In this document: positions 7,125 through 14,594 of the stretch, one piece after another
Position numbering within the stretch: position 1 is the first letter of the stretch
Layout of the letters: each line of letters starts with the position of its first letter
NCBI GenBank assembly: GCA_004555155.1
Contig: SFJH01000045.1
Span: 1 to 14,812, forward strand
DNA: 14,812 nucleotides
Source of the DNA: Clostridiales bacterium
Lineage (GTDB): Bacteria; Bacillota; Clostridia; Christensenellales; Aristaeellaceae
Direction: 5' to 3'
The notes under the pieces: generated by a model
The model's input: the letters and a program-made list of their open reading frames with translations, nothing else
What the model was told of the DNA's origin: nothing
The model's database searches: none
Position numbers and translations under genes: made by a program

Positions 7125-7148
7125 CAAAATTGCAAAGGATGTGAAACC

Positions 7149-8789
7149 ATGAGCATCACCATCAACGGGCGCGAATTCCCCCTGGTGGAAAACGCCCCCT
7201 ATTCCGATTATCTGAACAGGATGCCGGAAATCGATCCCCACGCCGTGCTGGCGCTGCAGGTGAGCGGCGAGGACGTCTCGCCCCGCGCCGTGCCGAAGCC
7301 GGACAGCGTCGCGCGCACGCTGACCTTCCGGGACGAGGAGGGCCGGCGCATCTACGAGCGCACGCTGCAATTCCTGTTCCTGATGGCCGTGCGCCGGGCA
7401 CTGGGGCCGGAGCAGCGGGTGCGCATCGAGCATTCGCTGGGCAAGGGCATCTACATCGCGCTGGAGGGCATCGAGGCCACGGACGATATCGCCGCGCGAA
7501 TCGATTCCGAGATGCGCGCGCTGGCCCGGGCGGACATTCCGTTCGAATCCCACGCGGGCACCCGCCGGGAGGCGCTGCGCTACTTCGAGACCACCGGCCA
7601 GACGGACAAGGTGCGCCTTCTGAACTACCGCAACTTCGAGCACTTTCTGCTGTACAGCGCCGACGGCATGCTGGAATACTTCTATGGCGGCATGGCCCCC
7701 TCCACGGGCTACGTGTCCGTGTTCCGCGTGCTGTGCTGCGCGCCGGGCCTGCTGCTGATGATGCCCGACCCGGCAAATCCCTCCGAGCCCGCGCCCTTCC
7801 GGCCGATGCCGAAGCTGAAGGCGGCGTTCTCCGAGTCCTCCCAGTGGAACCGCTGGCAACACGTCACCAACGCGGCCGACATCAACGACCGCATCGTGAG
7901 TGGAGACTTCCGGGAGCTGGTGCGCATCTGCGAGGGTCAGCACGAGCGCGCCATCTATCAGATCGCCGACCGGTTCATGGCCAGCGGCGCGCGGCTGATG
8001 CTGATCGCCGGGCCGTCCTCCTCGGGCAAGACCACCTTTGCCAAACGGATGCAGACGGCGCTGACCGTCCTGGGCGTGCGCTCCGTGCGCGTGTCGCTGG
8101 ACGACTACTACATCGACCGGGACAAGCTGGAAAAGGACGAGAACGGCCAGTACGACTTCGAAAAGCTGGAGGCGCTGGACGTGGCGCTGCTGGGCGAGCA
8201 GCTGGCCGCACTGCTGCGCGGAGAAGAGGTGGAGATTCCGGAGTTCGACTTCAACACCGGCCGCCGCACGCCGCAGGGGCACCTGCTGCGCGTCGAGCCC
8301 GACCAGCCCATCGTCATCGAGGGCATCCACGGCCTGAACGAGCGGCTGACCGCCACCGTGCCGCGCGACATGAAATTCAAGATCTACACCAGCGCGCTGA
8401 CCACGCTGAACCTGGACGACCACAACCGCATCCGCACCACCGACATGCGGCTGCTGCGCCGCATCGTCCGCGACCACCAGTTCCGGGGCACGCGGCCGGA
8501 GGACACCATCGCCATGTGGCCCATCGTGCGCCGGGGCGAGGAGAACTACATCTTCCCCTATCAGGAGGAGGCCGACGTGATGTTCAACTCCTCCCTGGCC
8601 TATGAGCCGGCCATCATGAAGAAGTACGCCTATCCGCTGCTCAAGGCCGTGTCGCCCGACGACCCCGGCTACTCCATCGCGCGGCGGCTGTGCAAGTTCC
8701 TCAACTACATCTACAGCGCCGACGCGCTGGACGAGGTGCCGCCGGGATCGATCCTGCGCGAATTCGTGGGCGGCAGCTGCTACGCCTGA
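7149..8789 (+). CDS. Nucleoside (uridine-like) kinase with N-terminal synthetase-like domain
   Basis: A 546-residue protein of the two-part type in which a domain related to the TGS/second-additional domain of threonyl-tRNA synthetase precedes a uridine kinase / phosphoribulokinase-like P-loop domain. The N-terminal part is about 1-240, with IEHSLGKGIY near 93-102 in the synthetase-like region. The kinase part has Walker A GPSSSGKTT (288-296), SLDDYYIDR (316-324), FDFNTGRR (366-373) and EGIHGLNERL (391-400), and a conserved C-terminus. It probably phosphorylates a nucleoside with a nucleoside triphosphate; its true substrate in these organisms is not established here. The start is ATG at 7149 with AAAGGA about 9 nt upstream. 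The frame is open back to 7083, but those 22 codons are repeat DNA and were excluded. A leader of about 450 nt made mostly of the 96-bp array precedes it. Confidence 0.9.
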   Translation: MSITINGREFPLVENAPYSDYLNRMPEIDPHAVLALQVSGEDVSPRAVPKPDSVARTLTFRDEEGRRIYERTLQFLFLMAVRRALGPEQRVRIEHSLGKGIYIALEGIEATDDIAARIDSEMRALARADIPFESHAGTRREALRYFETTGQTDKVRLLNYRNFEHFLLYSADGMLEYFYGGMAPSTGYVSVFRVLCCAPGLLLMMPDPANPSEPAPFRPMPKLKAAFSESSQWNRWQHVTNAADINDRIVSGDFRELVRICEGQHERAIYQIADRFMASGARLMLIAGPSSSGKTTFAKRMQTALTVLGVRSVRVSLDDYYIDRDKLEKDENGQYDFEKLEALDVALLGEQLAALLRGEEVEIPEFDFNTGRRTPQGHLLRVEPDQPIVIEGIHGLNERLTATVPRDMKFKIYTSALTTLNLDDHNRIRTTDMRLLRRIVRDHQFRGTRPEDTIAMWPIVRRGEENYIFPYQEEADVMFNSSLAYEPAIMKKYAYPLLKAVSPDDPGYSIARRLCKFLNYIYSADALDEVPPGSILREFVGGSCYA

Positions 8790-8890
8790 TCCCCGCCGCG
8801 CCGGAAATTTTGAAAAAAACGGCAACGGCGGAAAATGCCGATAAAATGAATCCATCCGGCGCATACTGGTGTCGAAGGAGTTGATTCGAC

Positions 8891-9478
8891 ATGAAGAGGA
8901 ATGCATTCTGGTATGCGCTGGTTCTGGTCTGCTGCGCGGCGTCGCTGACCGCGTGCATGAATTCCACCGGAACGCCGGAGGCCGTCAATCCCACGCCCTT
9001 CGCCGCGCAGACGGCGGACGTCTCCCCCACCGGCACGGGGATGCTGAACGACAACGGCACGGGACTGAGCACCGACAACGGCGCCGCGAACCCCCAGACC
9101 GTGACCTCCGCACCGGCCCAGCAGGGCGCCGCCTCCGGCACCTTTGACTGGACGAGCAATGCGGGCGACATCGAAAACCGCATCAACCAGATCTCCGAGA
9201 TCGCAGAGAGCCGCGTGGTGGTGAACGAAGACACGGCGCTGGTGGCCGTCAAGTTCGCGCCCAGCTATCAGGGCGAAATGACCGAGCGCATCCGTGAGAT
9301 GGTGGCCGCCGTGATCATGGAGGCCGATCCCGCGGTGAAGACGGTGGCCGTCACCGCCGAAGAGACCGACGTTCAGACCGTGGGCTCCATCGCCGACCGC
9401 ATCGCCGCCGGCACCGGCATTAAAGAACTGGCCGAGGAGATCGAGAAGATCGTCCGAAACGCCACCACCATGCGATAA
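8891..9478 (+). CDS. YhcN/YlaJ-type sporulation lipoprotein
   Basis: A 195-residue predicted lipoprotein. The N-terminal signal (1-21) ends in the lipobox LTAC with C22 as lipid-attachment site. A Ser/Thr/Asn/Gly/Pro-rich linker follows (23-84). The C-terminal domain of about 90-185 matches the YhcN/YlaJ family: IENRINQISEIAESRVVVN, then TALVAVKFAPSYQGEM, then ADPAVKTVAVTAE. Characterised relatives are forespore membrane or germination-associated lipoproteins, so this points to a spore-former. The start is ATG at 8891 with GAAGGAG about 10 nt upstream. No good sigma-A promoter is seen in the 100-bp gap behind the kinase; CATACTG (8862-8868) resembles a sigma-G -10 but its -35 is poor. The ComEA-like gene begins 19 bp downstream, so the two are likely one unit. 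Confidence 0.88.
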   Translation: MKRNAFWYALVLVCCAASLTACMNSTGTPEAVNPTPFAAQTADVSPTGTGMLNDNGTGLSTDNGAANPQTVTSAPAQQGAASGTFDWTSNAGDIENRINQISEIAESRVVVNEDTALVAVKFAPSYQGEMTERIREMVAAVIMEADPAVKTVAVTAEETDVQTVGSIADRIAAGTGIKELAEEIEKIVRNATTMR

Positions 9479-9497
9479 CCGGAACGACAGAAGGGAA

Positions 9498-9863
9498 GTG
9501 AGCAGCTTGCAGACGCATCGCGGGAGCAGGCTGCTCCTTTTGCTGGCCCTCGCGGCGCTGGTCGGCGTGTGCCTGGCGCAGAACGCCTGGCGGCTGCCCC
9601 GCCCCGTCCGCGCGCGCTTCGACGCGCAGCAGAGCCACTACATATCCGGCGAAGCGCGCCTGGACGTCAACCGCGCCACCGCCGCCGAGCTGGCGGAGCT
9701 GTCCGGCATCGGTGACGCGCTGGCGCAGCGCATCGTGGATGACCGGGAGCAGAACGGCCCCTTCGCCTGCGTGGATGCGCTGACCCGCGTGCCGGGCGTC
9801 GGCGCGCGCACGCTGGAGGCCATCCGCGACCGGATCGGCGTTTCCGGCGTGGACGCGCCATAG
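9498..9863 (+). CDS. Short ComEA-like helix-hairpin-helix membrane protein
   Basis: A 121-residue protein with one N-terminal transmembrane helix (about 11-28, leucine/alanine-rich) and a C-terminal double helix-hairpin-helix domain from LDVNRATAAEL (55-65) through LSGIGDALAQRIV and VPGVGARTLEAI (99-110). This HhH module binds DNA backbone in ComEA, the competence DNA receptor outside the membrane. The SLBB domain present between membrane anchor and HhH in full ComEA is absent; only about 25 residues separate the two parts. The start is uncertain: GTG at 9498 has AAGGG very close, TTG at 9507 has it at about 11 nt; both keep the membrane helix. DNA uptake is possible but no other competence genes are in view. 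Confidence 0.82.
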   Translation: MSSLQTHRGSRLLLLLALAALVGVCLAQNAWRLPRPVRARFDAQQSHYISGEARLDVNRATAAELAELSGIGDALAQRIVDDREQNGPFACVDALTRVPGVGARTLEAIRDRIGVSGVDAP

Positions 9864-9925
9864 ACCGCCCTGAAATGAACTTTTCTCCCGGATCCGGCGT
9901 CTCAGGGATGAACAAATCATGAATT

Positions 9926-9947
9926 TTCGCCGAGGATTCCCGGCGAA
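9926..9947. repeat. Inverted repeat in the gap before the first foldase
   Basis: TTCGCCG (9926-9932) and CGGCGAA (9941-9947) form a perfect 7-bp stem with an 8-nt loop. No T-run follows on either side, so it is not a standard terminator. The arms match those of the stem at 6627-6652 in the parA divergent region. Confidence 0.45.
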
Positions 9948-9960
9948 CCGCCCATTGGCC

Positions 9961-9990
9961 TTGTACAACATCGAAAGAATGTGCTATACT
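9961..9990 (+). promoter_or_regulatory. Promoter of the first SurA-like gene
   Basis: TTGTAC (9961-9966) and TATACT (9985-9990) are separated by 18 bp. Transcription would begin near 9997. The RNA would open with a hairpin GTTCGCG / CGCGAAC (9998-10004 and 10016-10022, 11-nt loop), placed to protect the 5-prime end, followed by GAGGAGGGG and the ATG at 10047. Confidence 0.7.
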
Positions 9991-10046
9991 GGGAATGGTT
10001 CGCGTGGAAAACGACCGCGAACACTTGAGGAGGGGACTGATCAACC

Positions 10047-11336
10047 ATGAAGATGAGCAGAATTCTGGCCCTGCTGCTGGCGTTGATGCTGGCGCTGAGC
10101 GCCGTCGCGTTTGCGGAGGATGCCACGGAGGCGCCCGCCGCGGAGGCCACCGAAGCGCCCGCCGCCGACGAAGCCGCCGAGGCGGAGGCCGATCCGGTGA
10201 TCGCCGAATTCGGCGACGTGCAGATTCGCGTCAGCGACGCGCTGCCCCAGTTCGAGAGCTACTATCAGATGATGTCCGGCTACGGCTTCGACATGTCCGC
10301 CTACGCGCCCTACATCAAGCAGCAGGTGCTGCTGAGCCTGGTGCAGCAGGAGATTGAGAAGCAGAAGACCGAGGAGCTGGGCTTCAACGAGCTGACCGAG
10401 GAGGAGCAGGCCGAGGCGGTTCAGGACGCCGCCGACCGGTACAACGAGATGTTCAACTACTATCTGGAGTCCTTCACGTACAACGGCGCGGCGGATCCGG
10501 AGGCCGAGACGACGGCCTATCTGGAGAAGTACGGCTACACGCCCGAGAGCACGCTTGCGAAGGCCAAGCAGAGCATGGCCACCAACAAGATGGTGGACTC
10601 CGTCACCGCCGACCTGGTGGTGACCGACGAGGATCTGAAGGCATACTACGACGAAGCCGTGGCCGAGGATCAGCAGGCCTATGAGGACAACTACGCCGCC
10701 TACGAGCAGGACCGCAGCGAGGTCAGCGAAGACGACGTGATCGCCTGGAACCCGGAGGGCTACCGCCGCGTGCGACAGGTGCTGATCGCGCTGGATTCCG
10801 ACGGCAAGTCCCGCTATTCCGCGCTGTCCACCGAGCTGGACAACATCCGCAACGGCGAGGAGAGCGCCCGCACCGAGGAAGAGGTGCAGGCGGAGATCGA
10901 CCAGCTGTTCGCGCCGCTGTATGAGACGGCCAGCGAGGTTCGCGCGAAGTTCGACGAGGGCGCTGCCATCGATGATCTGATCGCCGAGTACGGCAGCGAC
11001 CCGGGCATGACCACCGAGCCGGGCCTGACCGAGGGCTATTACGTCTGCGCCAATTCCCAGATCTGGGATCCGGCCTTCGTGGAGGCCGCCATGTCCGTGG
11101 ATGCCATCGGCCAGCTCAGCGAGCCCAAGGCCGGCAGCTACGGCCTGTACATGGTGTATTATCTGGCCGACGTGACCCCGGGCGCGGTGCCCTATGAGGA
11201 CGTGCGCGACGTGCTGGATCCGCAGTGCCAGACCGCTGCCAAGCGCGCCGCCTACTACGACCAGCTGGACGCCTGGAGCGAGGAGCTGGGCGTGCAGTTC
11301 TATCTGGACAAGTTCGTCACCAGCTACGACAACTGA
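10047..11336 (+). CDS. Secreted SurA/PrsA-like protein with degenerate parvulin domain (copy 1)
   Basis: A 429-residue exported protein. Signal peptide 1-23 (hydrophobic core, AFA cleavage motif) with no lipobox, so it is released or held by another means rather than lipid-anchored as PrsA is. An acidic low-complexity spacer (TEAPAAEATEAPAA, 27-40) follows. A SurA-like helical chaperone region spans about 50-235. A parvulin-like region spans about 237-376: PEGYRRVRQVLIAL, YGSDPGM, SEPKAGSYGLYMVYYL. Family parvulins have His in the first strand and near the last (HIL and GYHII); here these positions appear to be Q244 and Y368, so isomerase activity is doubtful and a holdase role is more likely. 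The protein is strongly acidic. The start is fixed by GAGGAGGGG upstream of ATG. It has its own promoter and is followed by a strong terminator. The next gene is a divergent paralogue. Confidence 0.82.
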   Translation: MKMSRILALLLALMLALSAVAFAEDATEAPAAEATEAPAADEAAEAEADPVIAEFGDVQIRVSDALPQFESYYQMMSGYGFDMSAYAPYIKQQVLLSLVQQEIEKQKTEELGFNELTEEEQAEAVQDAADRYNEMFNYYLESFTYNGAADPEAETTAYLEKYGYTPESTLAKAKQSMATNKMVDSVTADLVVTDEDLKAYYDEAVAEDQQAYEDNYAAYEQDRSEVSEDDVIAWNPEGYRRVRQVLIALDSDGKSRYSALSTELDNIRNGEESARTEEEVQAEIDQLFAPLYETASEVRAKFDEGAAIDDLIAEYGSDPGMTTEPGLTEGYYVCANSQIWDPAFVEAAMSVDAIGQLSEPKAGSYGLYMVYYLADVTPGAVPYEDVRDVLDPQCQTAAKRAAYYDQLDAWSEELGVQFYLDKFVTSYDN

Positions 11337-11342
11337 CCGACC

Positions 11343-11381
11343 GGCGGCCGCGTTCCATCGGAAAGCGGCCGCCTTTTGTTT
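11343..11381 (+). terminator. Intrinsic terminator after SurA-like copy 1
   Basis: A perfect 9-bp stem GGCGGCCGC / GCGGCCGCC (11343-11351 and 11365-11373) with a 13-nt loop is followed by TTTTGTTT. It lies 7 bp after the stop codon. The second SurA-like gene begins 25 bp later without a clear promoter, so it is either expressed by read-through or from a promoter not recognised. Confidence 0.9.
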
Positions 11382-11405
11382 CACCGGATGAGAGGAGATG
11401 ATATC

Positions 11406-12689
11406 ATGTTCAAACGACAGCTGCTGGCGCTGCTGCTGGCGCTGAGCCTGCTGATCCCCGCCGCGCTGGCCGAGGAGGCCGCGCCCGCCGATCCGCAGGC
11501 CGAGATCGACGCGCTGAACGCGCGCATCGCGGAGCTGGAGGCCACCGTCGACGACCTGGAGGCCCGGCTGGCCGAATACGAGGCGCCGCAGGGCGAATAC
11601 GCCCCGGACAGCGCGGTGGTCACATTCGACGGCGGCTCCGTGCCCCTGAGCGCGGCGCAGGAGAAATACCGCCAGCGCGCCGCGTATTACGAGGCGATCG
11701 ACATCGACGAGGCCGACTACGCCGACGACCTGAAGCAGGACGTGCTGCAGAACCTGGCCGAGGACGCGATTCTGGCGATGAAGGCGCAGGAGATGGGCGT
11801 ATACGATCTGACCGACGCGGATCGCGCCGAGGCCGAGGCCGACGCACGGGAGACCTACGAGGCCAATGTGGAATACTACCTCTCCTACTTCTATGACGAG
11901 AGCCTGAGCGAGGAGGACATCCGCCGCCAGACCGAGGAGTACCTGGCCGGAGAGGGCGTGTCCTATGAGGACATCCTGACCGACTGCCTCTCCTCCGTTT
12001 GGAAGCAGCGGCTGTTCGACGCGGTGACGCAGGACGTTACCGTGACCGAGGAGGACATCCGCGCCATGTACGACGAGGGCCTCTCCAACGCCATGGAGAC
12101 CTATCTCTCCGACCCGGAGATGTTCGAGTACGACTACGCCTACGGCGATCTGATCTACTATCACCCGGAGGGCTATCGCCGGATCGACTTTGTGCAGCTC
12201 TCCTTCACCGACGACGAGGCCACGCTGGCCAGCGACCTGATCAACGAGATCTCCGTCACCGACGAGGACGGCCGGTTCGCGCTGGAGGCGGAGCTGGACG
12301 AGCTGTACGAGGCGCTGTCCGCCCGCTATGCCGACCTGATCTCCCGCGCCGCAGCGGGCGAGGATCTGGAGGCGCTGGCGCAGGAATTCCACCTGGACGA
12401 ATGCGCCTCCCTGCCCGTCACGGAGAATTCCACCACGCTCAGCGAGGAATTCTGCGCCGCGGCCATGGCGCTTTCGGCCGGACAGACCTCCGAGCCCGTG
12501 CGCAACGACTTCGGCCTGTGGATCATGCGCTATATCAGCGACATCCCCCCGGGCGAGGTGCCCTATGAGGAGATGCACGACCTGCTGTCGGAATCCGCGC
12601 TGGACGCCGCCCGGCAGGAGCTGTACTTCAACACCGTCGACCAGTGGATCGAGGACGCCAACATCGTCATCCATCCCGAGATGCTATAA
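11406..12689 (+). CDS. Secreted SurA/PrsA-like protein with degenerate parvulin domain (copy 2)
   Basis: A 427-residue paralogue of the preceding gene with the same order of parts: signal peptide 1-22 (AALA then EE), a coiled coil (about 32-60, heptads in IDALNARIAELEATVDDLEA) in place of the low-complexity spacer, a SurA-like helical region (about 70-250), and a parvulin-like region (about 253-380) with PEGYRRIDFVQLSF and RNDFGLWIMRYI. The expected active-site histidines are again missing (F262 and W372 at the corresponding places). The tails PPGEVPYEEM and, in copy 1, PGAVPYEDV align closely, supporting a tandem duplication that has since diverged. The start is ATG at 11406 with AGAGGAG 8 nt upstream; an in-frame TTG at 11376 lies in the terminator and was rejected. 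No lipobox. Confidence 0.8.
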   Translation: MFKRQLLALLLALSLLIPAALAEEAAPADPQAEIDALNARIAELEATVDDLEARLAEYEAPQGEYAPDSAVVTFDGGSVPLSAAQEKYRQRAAYYEAIDIDEADYADDLKQDVLQNLAEDAILAMKAQEMGVYDLTDADRAEAEADARETYEANVEYYLSYFYDESLSEEDIRRQTEEYLAGEGVSYEDILTDCLSSVWKQRLFDAVTQDVTVTEEDIRAMYDEGLSNAMETYLSDPEMFEYDYAYGDLIYYHPEGYRRIDFVQLSFTDDEATLASDLINEISVTDEDGRFALEAELDELYEALSARYADLISRAAAGEDLEALAQEFHLDECASLPVTENSTTLSEEFCAAAMALSAGQTSEPVRNDFGLWIMRYISDIPPGEVPYEEMHDLLSESALDAARQELYFNTVDQWIEDANIVIHPEML

Positions 12690-12697
12690 TCCCCTGT

Positions 12698-12729
12698 CGC
12701 CGCCGCGATTTTCCGCGGCGGCGCTTTTT
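12698..12729 (+). terminator. Intrinsic terminator after SurA-like copy 2
   Basis: A perfect 10-bp stem CGCCGCCGCG / CGCGGCGGCG (12698-12707 and 12714-12723) with a 6-nt loop is followed by CTTTTTG. It lies 8 bp after the stop and separates the foldase pair from the aminotransferase unit. Confidence 0.93.
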
Positions 12730-12742
12730 GTGCGCGCCCGCC

Positions 12743-12771
12743 TTGAAAAAACGCGGTGGGGCGCTTATAAT
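12743..12771 (+). promoter_or_regulatory. Sigma-A promoter of the aminotransferase-exonuclease unit
   Basis: TTGAAA (12743-12748) and a perfect TATAAT (12766-12771) are separated by 17 bp, close to consensus. Transcription would begin near 12778, about 30 nt before the coding sequence. It directly follows the upstream terminator. Confidence 0.88.
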
Positions 12772-12810
12772 GGATACGGTCTGATTTTCAATTACGGAGG
12801 CAGAAATGCG

Positions 12811-13995
12811 ATGAACGAATACTGGCAGACATTCTTCGACACCGATCGCGAGCGCATCGGCACGGGAAGCTCCAAGTGGGATAATCTGGGCAAGCTGTTC
12901 GACAATCCGGACGCCATTCCCATGTGGGTGGCGGACATGGATTTCCCCACCGCTCCGGCGGTGACCGAGGCGCTGGTGAAGCGCGCGCAGCACGGCCTGT
13001 TCGGCTACAACGTCGCCCCGGCCACGGCCAAGCAGGCCGTCTGCGACTGGATGCAGCGCCGCCACGGCGCGCACATCGAGCCGGACTGGATCTTCTCCAG
13101 CCCGGGCGTGGTGGATTCCATCTTCCACACGCTGTGCGCTCTGACCGGCCCCGACGATCCGGTGCTGATTCAGCAGCCCGTGTACGGCCCGTTCCGCGCC
13201 ATGACGGTCAAGTCGGAGCGCCCGCTGGTGAAGAGCAGCCTGATCGAGACCGAGGACGGCTTTGAGATGGACTTCGACGATCTGGAGCAGAAGTTCGCCT
13301 CCGGCGTGAAGGCCATGATCCTGTGCAACCCCCATAACCCGGTGGGCCGCATCTGGACGCGGGACGAGCTGACCCGCCTGCTGGCGCTCTGCAACCGCTA
13401 CGGCGTGCTGCTGCTGGACGACGAGATTCACCTGGACTTCGAGCTGGACGGAAAGTGCACCTCCCTGCAGACGCTGAGCGGCGTGGACAACGTGGTCACG
13501 TTCACGGCCAGCACCAAGACGTTCAACCTGGCGGGGCTGAAGCAGTCCAGCGTCATCATCCGCAACCCGGAGCTGCGGGAGAAGGTGCTGCGCCGCTTTG
13601 ACGAAGTCAAGGTCTGCGGCGAAAACATATTCGGCATTCTGGCGCAGACTGTGGCCTACGAGACCGGCGACGAATACGTGGACAACCTCTGCGAATACCT
13701 GCGCGGCAACCGCGACTACGCGGAGCAGTTCATCAACGAGCAGCTGCCCTTCGCCCGCTGCCACCACCTGGAGGGCACCTACCTGCTGTGGGTGGATTTC
13801 ACCGCGCTGAAGGGCCGCATGACCCAGGACGAGCTGAAGGCGTTCATGTCCAAAACTGCCGGCGTGGCGATGAGCAACGGCGCCGACTTCGGCGACGGCG
13901 GGGATATGCACATGCGCGTGAATCTGGCCACCCAGCGCGCCAACATCGTCCGCGGCCTGAACCAGATGAAGGCCGCGCTGGAGGCGCTGGCATGA
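12811..13995 (+). CDS. patB: PatB/MalY-type PLP aminotransferase (probable cystathionine beta-lyase)
   Basis: A 394-residue fold-type I PLP enzyme of the MalY/PatB group, which typically cleaves cystathionine or cysteine conjugates to a thiol, pyruvate and ammonia. Diagnostic features are IPMWVADMDFPTAPAV (36-51), SSPGVVDSI (96-104), NPHNPVGR (173-180), DEIHLDF (204-210), and STKTFNLAG (234-242) with K236 as the PLP-binding lysine. The C-terminus has MRVNLATQRA with the substrate carboxylate-binding Arg. Length is as expected; cytoplasmic. ATG at 12811 is chosen by homology; GGAGG lies 10 nt upstream. A second ATG at 12806, better spaced, opens a two-codon frame (ATG CGA TGA) whose stop overlaps the true start. 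It overlaps the exonuclease gene by 4 bp. Gene symbol given for the family; orthology is not proven. Confidence 0.9.
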   Translation: MNEYWQTFFDTDRERIGTGSSKWDNLGKLFDNPDAIPMWVADMDFPTAPAVTEALVKRAQHGLFGYNVAPATAKQAVCDWMQRRHGAHIEPDWIFSSPGVVDSIFHTLCALTGPDDPVLIQQPVYGPFRAMTVKSERPLVKSSLIETEDGFEMDFDDLEQKFASGVKAMILCNPHNPVGRIWTRDELTRLLALCNRYGVLLLDDEIHLDFELDGKCTSLQTLSGVDNVVTFTASTKTFNLAGLKQSSVIIRNPELREKVLRRFDEVKVCGENIFGILAQTVAYETGDEYVDNLCEYLRGNRDYAEQFINEQLPFARCHHLEGTYLLWVDFTALKGRMTQDELKAFMSKTAGVAMSNGADFGDGGDMHMRVNLATQRANIVRGLNQMKAALEALA

Positions 13996-14576
13996 AGCTG
14001 ATCGTGTTCGATACCGAGGCCACCGACCTGACCCCGGGCCAGATCTGCCAGCTCTCCTACCTGATGGTGGAAAACGGCAGCGTCACCGGCAAGAACATGT
14101 TCTTCCAGGTGGACGAGATGTCCGAGGGCGCGCAGGAGGTGCACGGCATGAGCCTGGAGGATCTGGAGCAGCTGTCTGGCGGCGAGCGCTTTGAGGACCG
14201 CGTGGAGGAAATCTTTGCCGACTTCGAGTGGGCCGACATGCTGGTGGGCCACAACGTGGCCGCCGACGACCGCTACATCCGCGTGGAGTTCGAGCGCACG
14301 GGCCGCAAACTCAAAAAGAAGCTGACCTTCTGCACCATGAACTACTTCACCTCCACCACCAACCTGAAGCGCAAGGTCAACACGGGCCGCCCGAAGCCGC
14401 CGCGGCTGGAGGAGCTCTGGGAGCACTACGGCATCTCCACCGACGACATCGCCGCCCGCAGCGCCGAATGGTTCCAGGGCGGCGGCCAGGCCCACGACGC
14501 CCGCTTCGACACCGCCGCCACATACATGTGCCTTCTGGAGGCCACGAAGAAGGGCGACGTGCGCGGCGTGCTGTGA
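13992..14576 (+). CDS. DEDDh 3'-5' exonuclease (DnaQ-like)
   Basis: A 194-residue protein with the exonuclease fold of the DnaQ/RNase T superfamily. The four acidic metal ligands and the general-base histidine are visible: D7 and E9 in FDTEATDL, D92 in GHNVAADDRY, and D173 with H168 in HDARFDTAATY. Such stand-alone proteins trim single-stranded DNA or RNA 3-prime ends; the true substrate is unknown. A basic insertion (GRKLKKKLTF and LKRKVNTGRPK, about 104-136) could contact nucleic acid. The ATG at 13992 overlaps the aminotransferase stop as ATGA, so the two are translationally coupled and share the promoter at 12743. No typical terminator with a U-run follows. Confidence 0.88.
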   Translation: MKLIVFDTEATDLTPGQICQLSYLMVENGSVTGKNMFFQVDEMSEGAQEVHGMSLEDLEQLSGGERFEDRVEEIFADFEWADMLVGHNVAADDRYIRVEFERTGRKLKKKLTFCTMNYFTSTTNLKRKVNTGRPKPPRLEELWEHYGISTDDIAARSAEWFQGGGQAHDARFDTAATYMCLLEATKKGDVRGVL

Positions 14577-14594
14577 CCCCAAAACAAAACTTAC

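Noticed and set aside
6697..7152. A 151-residue protein with 32-residue repeats over the 96-bp array
   Set aside because: It has only a TTG start next to the predicted transcription start and no ribosome binding site. The minus strand is equally open, and substitutions keep stems rather than residues. Kept as a repeat; the coding option is mentioned in the finding.
7122..8906. Minus-strand frame of 594 codons antisense to the nucleoside kinase
   Set aside because: It mirrors the kinase gene, has no recognisable motif and runs through intergenic DNA at both ends.
10041..12674. Long open frame on the minus strand (877 codons) antisense to both foldase genes
   Set aside because: Its translation is low-complexity in V, G, L, H and R, with no domain. 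It is the mirror of GC-rich coding sequence and crosses two genes and a terminator. The plus-strand genes have signal peptides, ribosome binding sites and domains.
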